Shown here piece by piece: positions 1 to 6,766 of a stretch of 64,000 nucleotides of DNA; position 1 is the first letter of the stretch; the number at the start of each line of letters is the position of its first letter. The position numbers and the translations under genes are program-made. The notes below the pieces were generated by a model. It ran no database searches. It saw only the letters and a program-made list of their open reading frames with translations, and was not told the DNA's origin. Source of the stretch: Changshengia sp963803165 (lineage in GTDB: Bacteria; Chloroflexota; Dormibacteria; Aeolococcales; Aeolococcaceae); assembly GCA_963803165.1 (NCBI GenBank), contig CAWDLK010000004.1, positions 310,001-374,000 on the forward strand, written 5' to 3'.

Positions 1-57
1 CAGGGAACCTAGATGGCATGCAAGAGGTCGGGAGTTCGATCCTCCCCGTCTCCACCA
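1..57 (+). tRNA. 3' part of a tRNA-Ala(GGC)-like gene, cut by the window edge or a remnant
   Basis: Positions 1-57 end in a clear tRNA 3' half: T-stem GGGAG/CTCCC around TTCGATC, acceptor strand CGTCTCC, discriminator A and encoded CCA. The anticodon loop reads ATGGCAT (anticodon GGC, alanine). The 3' anticodon strand GCAAG does not pair with the visible 5' bases CCTAG, where CTTGC would be expected, so identity to a real tRNA may begin in the anticodon loop. That is what an integration-site remnant looks like. Only 13 bases upstream are visible, so a genuine but divergent tRNA cannot be excluded. Confidence 0.6.
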
Positions 58-100
58 GGGGCCGTCATTGATGCGACCGGGCCGGCGTGCCGACCCCCGC

Positions 101-760
101 TCAGGCGGCCGTCTGGCTGAAGAGGAGCCCGAAGCTGCAGCTGGTGCCCGCGTCCGCGGAGTCGTTGACGAAGCCGCCGCCGGGCGCCACCGCTACGGTG
201 AAGGTGTCGGCCGTCGCCCCGGTCCCGGAGCCGGCGGTGCCGCCCCCGGTCCAGCTGAGGCTCGGGGTGGCGGCGTTGCTGTAGAGGGGGGCGGCCGTGA
301 ACGTGCCGTTGAGGGCGGTGGTGACCCACACCGTGCCCGTGTCCGGTGCCACCGTGTTGAGGTCGGTCACCTTGAGGGTGACGTCGGCGCAGAGCCCCCC
401 GGTGGGAGCCTGGCCTCCGGTGCCCATGCTGAGCGTGAAGGTGGTCTTGAGCGAGCCGGTGTTGGCGATCTTGATGGTGCCGTTGGTACCGGTCCAGTTG
501 GCCGGGTCCACGCCCGAGATGGTGACCGCCGCGGCGCACCAGCCCGTGCCGGTGGTGGTCGGGATGGTCCCCAGCAGGGAGACGCAGCTCGAGCCGTTGG
601 AGTGGGCGAGGGTCCCCGCGGCCACGCTGTTGCCGGCGTTCTCGGTGTAGGCGTTCCAGGCGGCCAGGCCACCCCAGCCGACCAGGCCGGTGCTGGCGAC
701 CACGGCGCCCAGCACCAGCGCGACGCGCAGTGATCGCCCCGCCTTGCGGCTCGTTCCCAT
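101..760 (-). CDS. TasA/camelysin-like secreted protein with SipW-type signal peptide
   Basis: The 219-residue product starts with a basic stretch and one hydrophobic segment (about residues 10-35, ending near LAAWNAYTENAGN). This layout is typical of SipW-processed exported proteins such as TasA and CalY, which form biofilm matrix fibres or metalloprotease-like surface proteins in Bacillus. The rest is a Gly/Thr/Ala/Ser-rich beta-type domain with four cysteines (SSCVSL, GWCAAA, GLCADV, TSCSFG) that could form disulphides outside the cell. A GGAGG motif lies about 14 bases before the ATG. No SipW-type peptidase gene is nearby. The family call rests on signal-peptide style and composition; the exact function is unknown. 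Confidence 0.55.
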   Translation of the reverse strand: MGTSRKAGRSLRVALVLGAVVASTGLVGWGGLAAWNAYTENAGNSVAAGTLAHSNGSSCVSLLGTIPTTTGTGWCAAAVTISGVDPANWTGTNGTIKIANTGSLKTTFTLSMGTGGQAPTGGLCADVTLKVTDLNTVAPDTGTVWVTTALNGTFTAAPLYSNAATPSLSWTGGGTAGSGTGATADTFTVAVAPGGGFVNDSADAGTSCSFGLLFSQTAA

Positions 761-1033
761 AATCCTGAGGTCCTCCGCCGCCCGCGGTCTCTCCGACCAG
801 ATAGTTCAAATGCACTAGACGGCACCCTGCAGGCTAGGGGGGTCGTTGGCACAGGCCGGTCGTCCATCCGGCCACAGCCTCGTAACGGCGTGCGCGCCGG
901 CCCGTGAACTCCGCCCGCCTGTCGGATCTGCACCACCGGCTCGGTCAACGGTGTCACACGGTCGTGAGAGGAGGGGAGTCAGGGGCATCCACCCTCCCGT
1001 CCGGCCGCTCCGGGCGGGACGGCGCAGCGTGCC

Positions 1034-1191
1034 CTACGCGCCCCAGATGGCGTCGAGGATCCGGAGCTGCACCGACCGCACCGCGGGGATGAGCGCGGCG
1101 ATCGCCGCCACGACGACCAGGATCACCAGGTCCAGACGAGGCCTTCGCCGCCCTCACCGAGCTGAGCGGGGCGGTCGCGCCGCCGCGCCAC
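1034..1191 (-). pseudogene. Frameshifted mini membrane protein (about 50 residues)
   Basis: Reading leftwards from a GTG at 1189-1191, the frame gives a basic start (VARRRDRPAQLGEGG) and EGLVW, then hits a stop. Continuing one frame over gives DLVILVVVAAIAALI followed by PAVRSVQLRILDAIWGA and a TAG at 1034-1036. Together the two frames form one basic-N-terminus, single-membrane-helix protein. It closely resembles the intact 51-residue protein at 13080-13235 (SEGLIWFGDLVVVMVIGLYI). The break lies near 1131-1137. It is either a real pseudogene or a single-base sequence error; a shorter 30-residue peptide starting at the internal GTG is also possible. Confidence 0.4.
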
Positions 1192-1219
1192 CCCCGGGGC
1201 ATCGGGTAACGTCCCGCAG

Positions 1220-1732
1220 ATGCGACAGCTCTGGGCCCCCTGGCGGATGGCCTACGTGAGCGGCGACACCCCGGCGCCCGAGGAGTGCTTCATCTGCGCC
1301 GCCGCGGGAACGGAGGGCTCGGACAGCCTGGTGATCGAGCGGGCGGAGCGGACCGTCACCCTCCTCAACCGCTTCCCGTACAGCAGCGGACACGTGATGG
1401 TGGCTCCTCGGCGCCACGCGGTCGACCTCCGCGAGCTGACCTCCGAGGAGGGCATGGCCCTGCTGGAGGCGACCCAGCGGGCGCTGGCCGCGATCTCCGA
1501 GGTGATGCGGCCCGGAGGGTTCAACGTCGGCCTCAACCTGGGGGCGGCGGCGGGGGCGAGCGTGGACCACCTCCACCTCCACGTGGTGCCCCGGTGGGAC
1601 AGCGACACCAACTTCATGCCCGTGCTCGCGGACGTCAAGGTCCTCCCCGAGCACCTGGAGATCACCGCCCGACGGCTGCGCGAGGCCCTCGACCACCCAG
1701 AGCCCGGGGCGGACGCCCCCACCCCCGGCTGA
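1220..1732 (+). CDS. HIT family hydrolase (Ap4A phosphorylase/hydrolase-like)
   Basis: A 170-residue histidine-triad protein. The signature HLHLHVV (from DHLHLHVVPRW, about residues 113-123) supplies the catalytic His that attacks nucleoside phosphates, and CFIC near residue 25 resembles the zinc-binding Cys pair of actinobacterial HIT proteins. Such enzymes hydrolyse or phosphorolyse dinucleoside polyphosphates or AMP conjugates. The start ATG lies 7 bases after TAACGT, consistent with a leaderless mRNA. It is divergent from the small membrane protein remnant upstream, and bS22 follows in the same direction. Exact substrate unknown. Confidence 0.85.
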   Translation: MRQLWAPWRMAYVSGDTPAPEECFICAAAGTEGSDSLVIERAERTVTLLNRFPYSSGHVMVAPRRHAVDLRELTSEEGMALLEATQRALAAISEVMRPGGFNVGLNLGAAAGASVDHLHLHVVPRWDSDTNFMPVLADVKVLPEHLEITARRLREALDHPEPGADAPTPG

Positions 1733-1765
1733 GAGCCGGCACCCCGCGCGATCCCGCCGAGGGGG

Positions 1766-1771
1766 TATAGT
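1766..1771 (+). promoter_or_regulatory. Candidate -10 element (TATAGT) for bS22
   Basis: TATAGT sits in the 113-base gap between the HIT gene and the bS22 gene, about 75 bases before its GTG. It is the best -10 hexamer in the gap; the start site is inferred, not seen. Confidence 0.35.
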
Positions 1772-1845
1772 CGGCCCCCGCTGACATCAGGATCAATCAC
1801 CGTGGCAGTCGGGCAGGCAGCCTGCCCCGGCATGGAGAGGCTCCC

Positions 1846-1941
1846 GTGGGCTCGGTCATCAAGAAGCGGCGCAAGAAGATGCGCAAGCACAAGCACAAGA
1901 AGATGCTCAAGAAGACCCGCTGGCAACGGCGGGCCAGCTAG
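1846..1941 (+). CDS. Small ribosomal protein bS22 (AURKAIP1/COX24-domain mini protein)
   Basis: A 31-residue, extremely basic protein starting GTG at 1846 with GGAGAGG six bases upstream. The N-terminus MGSVIKKRRKKMRKHKHKK and the segment LKKTRWQRR match the short AURKAIP1/COX24-type proteins of actinobacteria. In mycobacteria that protein was found as bS22 in the small ribosomal subunit near the decoding centre. Its position as a monocistronic unit with its own -10 candidate and a strong terminator suits a highly expressed ribosomal component. It is too small for most gene callers. Confidence 0.85.
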   Translation: MGSVIKKRRKKMRKHKHKKMLKKTRWQRRAS

Positions 1942-1964
1942 GCGCGACCGTCGCGCCTCGCGAG

Positions 1965-1989
1965 AAGGGCGCCCTCCGGGGCGCCCTTT
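1965..1989 (+). terminator. Intrinsic terminator after bS22
   Basis: A perfect 10-bp hairpin, AAGGGCGCCC / TCCG loop / GGGCGCCCTT, followed by T and C, begins 24 bases after the bS22 stop. It is the clearest terminator seen in the window. Confidence 0.75.
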
Positions 1990-2286
1990 CACGTTGGTGA
2001 GGCGGGGCTCAGGCCGATCGACCAGTTCCCGGTGCGGAGTCCACCCCGCGTGGGGCTGCGACCGTGGTGGATCGCTGGACCGCCGACACCTCCTGCTGAG
2101 ATGCGAGGCGTCGAGAAGCTGGGGCTCCCGGAGGGCGTTCCCCCGGGCTAGGACGTGCGCTGAGCGTCGAAGCGGATAGAAAGCGGCGCCGTCATGTAGC
2201 GCATCATATCAAACGCGCTACCAAGTGCCAGGGGGCGACTCTCACCCCTCCGCCGAGCCACCGCCAACCGACGCGAGGTCGTGTGT
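1990..2286. other. Gene-free stretch at the left edge of the accessory island
   Basis: About 300 bases between the bS22 terminator and the repeat copy at 2287. No frame shows a credible start, domain or coding bias. I see no RNA gene here. Confidence 0.5.
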
Positions 2287-2506
2287 GGGCAATTTGACCA
2301 TTCTGACCCTCTCACATCCTGGAGGCCGTCGGCCGCGTAACGTCTGGTGAATGCCGAGCCCGCAAGGCACGCAGCCGTCAGGGAGGGTGAACCGTGAGGG
2401 CCCAGCTGGATCCGGGGCCGGGCGGCTCATCCCAGAATGCGAAGGTAAGGGCCATCTCGCGTCGAAGGTAGAGGTCGCCCGGCGAGAAACCGTTGACAAC
2501 ACAAGG
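2287..2506 (-). repeat. Repeat copy A: flank of the tRNA-Ala 3' fragment
   Basis: This 220-base segment matches 11231-11453 throughout (by eye roughly 85% identical with small indels). Shared runs include TCTGACCCTCTCACA, GTCAGGGAGGGTGA and GAGGGCCCAGCTGGATCC. Both copies end directly at a tRNA-Ala 3' end, so the unit duplicated is tRNA 3' part plus downstream DNA. No frame is conserved between the copies, which argues against a coding role. Confidence 0.8.
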
Positions 2507-2548
2507 TGGTGGACCGGCGGGGATTCGAACCCCGGACCTCTGCCGTGC
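2507..2548 (-). pseudogene. tRNA-Ala(CGC) 3' fragment, first piece (split by IS256 element)
   Basis: On the minus strand this reads T-arm CGGGG-TTCGAAT-CCCCG, acceptor strand CCGGTCC, A and an encoded CCA. It matches the full tRNA at 11454-11527 but with a normal 7-base T-loop. The fragment continues at 3947-3963 on the other side of an insertion sequence. Upstream of the anticodon stem the sequence is not tRNA (TTTGCACCA instead of a D-arm), so this is a 3'-half remnant of the kind left by tRNA-targeting integration. Confidence 0.8.
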
Positions 2549-3946
2549 AGTTACGTCCCATACCGTGGTGGGAATTGAGGCCTTCTCTGCCGGGCTGACC
2601 GGGTAGACAGAGAAGGCCACCGTGGGGTTCTCTTTGGAGTGCTCAACCTTCAAGGAGATCCACGAATGGCCCACCCCAGGATGACAGACCAGGAACTCTT
2701 CGACCAACTCGCCACCGCCGACCGGGACCAGTTGCGCCTCATCCTCGAGCACGGCATCCAGCGCCTCATCGAGATCGAGGCCAGCGTGGTGATCGGGGCC
2801 GACCCGTACGAGCGCGCCGCCGATCGGGCGACCCACCGCAACGGCCACCGCCCCAAGCCGCTGGACTCCGGCGTCGGCCGCCTCGAGCTCCAGATCCCCA
2901 AGCTGCGGGTGGGCAGCTTCTTTCCGACCCTGCTCGAGCCCCGCCGGCGCATCGACCGGGCCCTGCTGGCGGTGATCCAGGAGGCGTACGTGCAGGGGGT
3001 CAGCACCCGCAAGGTCGACGCCCTCATGGAGGCGCTGGGCGGCTGTCAGGTCAGCAAGAGCGAGGTGAGCCGGATCTGCGCCCTCCTCGACGAGGAGCTG
3101 GCCGCCTTCCGGGAGCGGCCCCTCGATGACGCTGCCTATCCGTATGTCTGGTTCGACGCCACCCACCACAAGGTCCGTCAGGCGGGCCGGATCGTCAGCC
3201 AGGCCACGGTGATCGCGGTGGGGGTCCGGGAGACCGGCGAGAAGAGCGTGCTGGGCCTGATGTCCGGGGCGGCCGAGACCGAGGCCTTCTGGCTGGAGTT
3301 CTGTCGCAGCCTGATCCGCCGCGGCCTGGGCGGGGTCCAGCTGGTCATCTCCGATGCCCACGAGGGCCTGCGCAGCGCCCTGGCGCAGTGCTTCACCGGG
3401 GCCACCTGGCAGCGCTGCCGCGTCCACTTCCTCCGCAACATCGGCGCAGCGGTGCCCGCGTCCCACGCCCCAGCCGTGCTGGCGCTGACCCGGACCATCT
3501 TCAGCCAGCCCACCGCCGAGACCGCCCACGAGGCGGTGAGCCACGCCCTGCAGCTGCTGGAGCCCCGCTTCTCCAAGGCGGCGGAGCTGCTCCGCAAGGC
3601 CGAGGCCGACGTGCTCGCCTACATGACCTTCCCGGCCGATCACTGGCGCTCCATCTCCAGCACCAACGCCATCGAGCGGCTGAACGCCGAGATCGATCGC
3701 CGAGCCAAGGTGGTGGGCATCTTCCCCAACACCGCGAGCCTGCTGCGCCTCGCCACCGCCGTCGTCCAGGACCAGCACGATGAATGGCAGGACGATCGTC
3801 GCCTCTTCAGCCAGCACAGCATGGCCCGGCTGCTCCACCCCGACAGCCCTCCGCTGCTCACCAACCCGCTCACGGAGGGCTTCGCCGCTTAGCTCATCGA
3901 CGTTGCGAGAGCTCCACGCAATTCACACCACGTGATGGGACTTGAC
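2549..3946 (+). mobile_element. IS256-family insertion sequence (copy 1), complete
   Basis: A 1,398-bp element bounded by imperfect inverted repeats (2549-2577 and 3919-3946) that share GTCCCAT, CGTGGTG and GAATTG. It is flanked by a perfect 9-bp direct repeat, CTGCCGTGC, at 2540-2548 and 3947-3955. Removing the element and one repeat restores a continuous tRNA-Ala 3' fragment, so the boundaries are secure. It holds one transposase gene. Confidence 0.85.
2666..3892 (+). CDS. IS256-family (mutator-type) transposase
   Basis: 408 residues, full length for the family. The start ATG at 2666 is preceded by AAGGAG at the right distance, so the longer GTG start at 2639 is not needed. The DDE triad can be placed in WFDATHHK (first Asp), VISDAHEGL (second Asp) and NAIERLNAEI (Glu), with CRVHFLRN between the last two as in other IS256 transposases. 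No frameshift is present, so the element may be active. It acts as a DNA transposase on its own inverted repeats. Confidence 0.93.
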   Translation: MAHPRMTDQELFDQLATADRDQLRLILEHGIQRLIEIEASVVIGADPYERAADRATHRNGHRPKPLDSGVGRLELQIPKLRVGSFFPTLLEPRRRIDRALLAVIQEAYVQGVSTRKVDALMEALGGCQVSKSEVSRICALLDEELAAFRERPLDDAAYPYVWFDATHHKVRQAGRIVSQATVIAVGVRETGEKSVLGLMSGAAETEAFWLEFCRSLIRRGLGGVQLVISDAHEGLRSALAQCFTGATWQRCRVHFLRNIGAAVPASHAPAVLALTRTIFSQPTAETAHEAVSHALQLLEPRFSKAAELLRKAEADVLAYMTFPADHWRSISSTNAIERLNAEIDRRAKVVGIFPNTASLLRLATAVVQDQHDEWQDDRRLFSQHSMARLLHPDSPPLLTNPLTEGFAA

Positions 3947-3963
3947 CTGCCGTGCGAGGGCAG
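3947..3963 (-). pseudogene. tRNA-Ala(CGC) 3' fragment, second piece
   Basis: Continuation of the fragment at 2507-2548 on the far side of the IS: the anticodon arm CTGCC-CTCGCAC-GGCAG (minus strand; anticodon CGC). The DNA just beyond (3964-4030) resembles the DNA beyond the second fragment at 8307-8365, sharing GCAAAT, TGAA, TCGCG and ACCTGTT. The two fragments therefore have the same non-tRNA neighbour. Confidence 0.75.
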
Positions 3964-4267
3964 TGGTGCAAATTTGAATTCGCGTGAACCCTCAACCGGC
4001 CGAAACACCTGTTTCCTGTGCGGAGTGCACCCGACACGGCGGCCGGGTTCCCGCCCGGCCACCGTGTCAGCCCTTCACGCAGGCGCGCCGGCTAGGACCG
4101 CGTCGATTTGCAAGAAGACCATGCGCATGCCTTCTTCAACCCCCGTTGCAAGCACCTTCTCCATGCCCGCCAGCGAGTCGAAGTGGGTGCGGATCGCCAT
4201 CACCGCGCCTCCGCCATCGCGCTCGTCGATGGTGATCATGAATGCCGTCATCGCGTTCCCGTGAGCT

Positions 4268-5694
4268 AACTTCAGGACTTGTGGAAATAGCCGCTGAGGA
4301 CCCGGCGAAGCTGGGAACGAGGACGGCGTAGCCTTCCAGGTTGCTACCAACAACGAGCGACCCGTTACCAGCGGGTCGACCTGGAGGCCACGCCGTGTCT
4401 GCACGGTACCAAGTTCTGCCGCCGAGTGCACCTGTCCCCGCCCCCGACGACCTGATCGAGCAGTTGGTCCGGGAGGGCGCCCAGCGAATGCTCCATGCCG
4501 CTCTCAGCGCCGAGGTGGACGAGTTCCTGGGTCGGGCCCGCTACCAGCGAGGCAGTGACTTCCGCGGCTATCGCAACGGCCACCTCCCGGCCCGGAGCGT
4601 CGGGGTGGGTATGGGGGCGGTGGAGATCCGCCAGCCCCGGGTCCGCGATCTTCCGGATGGGGTCGAGCCCTTCCGCTCCGAGGTTGTCGGTCGGTGGGAG
4701 CGGCGTTCCCGGACCCAGGGCCGGCTGCTCGCCCGCCTCTACCTCGAGGGCCTGGCCACCGGCGACTTCGAGCCCGTCTTCCGCGAGCTGGTCGGGGCGA
4801 CGGCGGCGCTCTCGCCGACCAGCATCCTGCGTCTCAAGCAGGAGTGGGATGACGAGTACCGGCTCTGGCGGGGCCGGCCGCTGACTGAGCGCTACGTTTA
4901 CATCTTCGCCGACGGTCTCTACCTCAAGGCCGGGTTGGAGAAGGAGAAGACCGCCATGCTCATCGTCATCGGCGTCCGCGCCGACGGCCACAAGGAGCTG
5001 CTGGCCATGGAGGAGGGCTACCGGGAGAGCACCGCCTCGTGGGCCCAGGTGCTCCGGGGGTTGCGCGACCGCGGTCTCGCCGAGGCGCCGCTGGTGGCCG
5101 TCGCGGACGGGGCCCTGGGGCTCTGGGCCGCTCTCGACGACGTCTACCCGACGACCCGCCGCCAGCGCTGCTGGAATCATCGCGCCCTGAATCTGCTCGA
5201 CAAGCTGCCCCGGCGCCTGCATGGTGAGGCCCGCGGTCGGCTCCGCGCCATCTACGAGGCGCCGACCCGGGCGGACTGTGCCCGGCTGCGCGCCGCCTAC
5301 TGCGTGGAGCTCCGGGCCAAGGGCCAGGACCAGGCCGCCGAGTGCCTCGAGCGCGACTGGGAGGACTTCGTCACCTTCTACGACTTCCCGGAGGAGCATT
5401 GGCTCCACCTGCGCACCAGCAACCCGATCGAGTCCGTCTTCTCCGGCGTGCGGCTACGCACCAACGCCGCCCGGCGGATGCGGGTCCGGGAGAACGCCCT
5501 CTACCTGGTCTTCAAGTTGGTGATGCGGCTGAGCACCAACTGGCGGGCGATCAACGGCCGCAACCAGCTGTCGCTCCTGCTCGCCGGCGACCGCTTCGTC
5601 GACGGCAAACTCCAACGTCAACCGTCTCAGGAGGGCGCTGCCGCATAGCTCATCTCACCGACTTGCTGGAAGGCTTTTCCACAAGTCTTGACAA
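4268..5694 (+). mobile_element. IS256-family insertion sequence (copy 2), inside the SRPBCC gene
   Basis: A 1,427-bp element. Inner parts of its ends are inverted copies (GACTTGTGGAAA on the left, TTTCCACAAGTC on the right). It is flanked by GAGCT on both sides (4263-4267 and 5695-5699). Five bases is shorter than the 8-9 bp usual for IS256, but reconstruction of the target gene is exactly in frame with it. The two elements in this island have different transposases and ends. Confidence 0.8.
4395..5648 (+). CDS. IS256-family transposase (second type)
   Basis: 417 residues from a GTG at 4395 with TGGAGG just upstream; a TTG at 4341 is an alternative but has no ribosome site. Motifs: FADGLYLK (first Asp), VAVADGALGLW (second Asp), RCWNHRALN and NPIESVFSGVRLRT (Glu), all in IS256 order and spacing. 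Intact, so potentially mobile. It shares family but little sequence with the 2666-3892 transposase. Confidence 0.92.
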   Translation: MSARYQVLPPSAPVPAPDDLIEQLVREGAQRMLHAALSAEVDEFLGRARYQRGSDFRGYRNGHLPARSVGVGMGAVEIRQPRVRDLPDGVEPFRSEVVGRWERRSRTQGRLLARLYLEGLATGDFEPVFRELVGATAALSPTSILRLKQEWDDEYRLWRGRPLTERYVYIFADGLYLKAGLEKEKTAMLIVIGVRADGHKELLAMEEGYRESTASWAQVLRGLRDRGLAEAPLVAVADGALGLWAALDDVYPTTRRQRCWNHRALNLLDKLPRRLHGEARGRLRAIYEAPTRADCARLRAAYCVELRAKGQDQAAECLERDWEDFVTFYDFPEEHWLHLRTSNPIESVFSGVRLRTNAARRMRVRENALYLVFKLVMRLSTNWRAINGRNQLSLLLAGDRFVDGKLQRQPSQEGAAA

Positions 5695-6015
5695 GAGCTC
5701 CGTTCCCGTCGTTGGGGCGGCCGTCGTCGTCGACGTCGGCGTCCCGCAGCTCGAGGTAACGGGGCGGGTCGGCGGCGACGATCTCCCACGTGCTGTCGTG
5801 GCGCTCACCCTCGGGCCCGGCCATGAAGAAGGTGATCCGCCCTCCGGCCCGCAGGTCGTGGTCGACCACGGTCGTCGGATAGCCCGGGGGACCCCACCAC
5901 CGCTCGAACTGGCGGGGGTCGGCCCATAGCTGCCACGCCCGTTCGACGGTGGCATCGAGGTCCGCCGTGACCGTCATGGTCAGAGATTCGGGGTCCTTCT
6001 CGACGCTGGTAACGC

Positions 6016-6372
6016 TCATCGCCTGCCTCCAGTGGTTCGCTTCTCGGTTGCCAGAAGGTCGTCGATCCGGTCCACCCGCGCCCGCCACAGCTCCTCGATG
6101 CCGTTCAGGACCATCCGGGCCGTGTGGACGATGTCGACGTCGGTGTGCACGAGCCGCTCGCGCCCTCGCTGCTCCTTTGTGATGAGCCCGGCACCTTCGA
6201 GCACGGCGACGTGCTTTTGCACGGCGGCGAAGCTCATCGGGTAGCGCTTTGCCAAGCCCGACACGCTGTACCTGCCCCCGACGGCGAGGGCGAGGATGTC
6301 GCGCCGGGTGCCGTCAGCAAGAGCGTGAAAGATGCGGTCGACGCCGGTGTCGGATACCTGATCTACAACCAT
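6016..6372 (-). CDS. ArsR/SdpR-type transcriptional repressor
   Basis: About 118 residues from ATG at 6370-6372 (an upstream in-frame start at 6405 is less likely). The winged-helix core runs from FHALADGTRRDILAL through PMSFAAVQKHVAVLEGAGLI to RGRERLVHTD. The AVQKH recognition-helix pattern is typical of SdpR-like ArsR proteins without metal-binding cysteines, paired with SRPBCC genes. It overlaps the SRPBCC start by four bases, so the two were co-translated. TACCAT eight bases before the ATG suggests a leaderless transcript, and an 18-bp palindrome spans the start codon, consistent with autorepression. Confidence 0.88.
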   Translation of the reverse strand: MVVDQVSDTGVDRIFHALADGTRRDILALAVGGRYSVSGLAKRYPMSFAAVQKHVAVLEGAGLITKEQRGRERLVHTDVDIVHTARMVLNGIEELWRARVDRIDDLLATEKRTTGGRR

Positions 6373-6381
6373 CTGGTTGTA
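6364..6381. promoter_or_regulatory. Palindromic ArsR operator over the arsR start codon
   Basis: TACAACCA-TC-TGGTTGTA is a perfect 8-bp inverted repeat with a 2-bp centre. The arsR start codon (6370-6372) sits at its middle and the presumed -10 (TACCAT on the minus strand, 6381-6386) abuts it. Binding would block a leaderless start directly. An ACAACCA/TGGTTGT dyad fits ArsR-SRPBCC regulators generally; the binding protein here is inferred. Confidence 0.65.
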
Positions 6382-6514
6382 TGGTAGCGCCGAACGATCA
6401 CGCACACAAGATCTCGGTAAGGATCGAGAGCGGCGCAGCAGGCCGTGCGCGGCCGCCTCTCGTCATTCGGCTTTGCGCGTCTGGGCCCGCGATCGGAGCC
6501 CGGTAGGAAAGAGT

Positions 6515-6520
6515 TATACT
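6515..6520 (+). promoter_or_regulatory. -10 element TATACT of the toxin-antitoxin operon
   Basis: TATACT ends six bases before the antitoxin ATG (6527), so the transcript is probably leaderless. Confidence 0.6.
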
Positions 6521-6526
6521 CTGCCC

Positions 6527-6766
6527 ATGAAGACGGCGGTTTCGATTCCCGATCCCCTCTTCCGGGCTGCCGAGCGCCTGGCGCGGCGGCGCGGGCTCCG
6601 CCGAAGCCAGCTGTACGCAGAAGCCTTGGAGCGCCTGGTTGGCGCCGAAAGGTCCGATGAGGACCTCCTCGCGCAGATCAACCTCGTGGTCGCAGGGGTC
6701 GACACCGCACCTGATGGCTTCACCCGTGAGGCGGCTCAGCGGTCCCTGGCGCGCGTTGAATGGTGA
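6527..6766 (+). CDS. Ribbon-helix-helix antitoxin
   Basis: 79 residues. The N-terminus MKTAVSIPDPLFRAAERLA followed by RRRGLRRSQLYAEALERLV is a CopG/RHH fold: a short beta strand and two helices, with the strand contacting DNA. The C-terminal half (DTAPDGFTREAAQRSLARVEW) would bind the toxin. It overlaps the MazF-like gene by seven bases, so toxin translation is coupled and the antitoxin is made first. RHH antitoxins with MazF toxins are known, so this is a type II pair and autoregulation of the TATACT promoter is expected. Confidence 0.85.
   Translation: MKTAVSIPDPLFRAAERLARRRGLRRSQLYAEALERLVGAERSDEDLLAQINLVVAGVDTAPDGFTREAAQRSLARVEW

Larger units (their letters stand above)
4075..6019 (-). 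pseudogene. SRPBCC (AHSA1/CalC-type) gene interrupted by an IS256 element
   Basis: The N-terminal part (6019 down to 5700) encodes MSVTSVEKDPESLTMTV through ERWWGPPGYP to PNDGNGA. The C-terminal part (4267 down to 4075) encodes HGNAMTAFMITIDERDGGG through VEEGMRMVFLQID. Joining them after removing the IS and one copy of the GAGCT repeat gives exactly 171 codons in frame, a normal 170-residue SRPBCC protein with the expected RxxWxxWtdP-like and WWGP motifs. These proteins bind hydrophobic ligands and are often encoded beside an ArsR repressor, as here: its ATG overlaps the ArsR stop by four bases. The insertion removes the C-terminal third, so the product is probably inactive. Confidence 0.88.

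Noticed and set aside
2378..3838. Long minus-strand frame including the phrase RQRSGVRIPAGP
   Set aside because: That peptide is the spurious translation of a tRNA T-arm and acceptor; the rest is antisense to the IS256 transposase.
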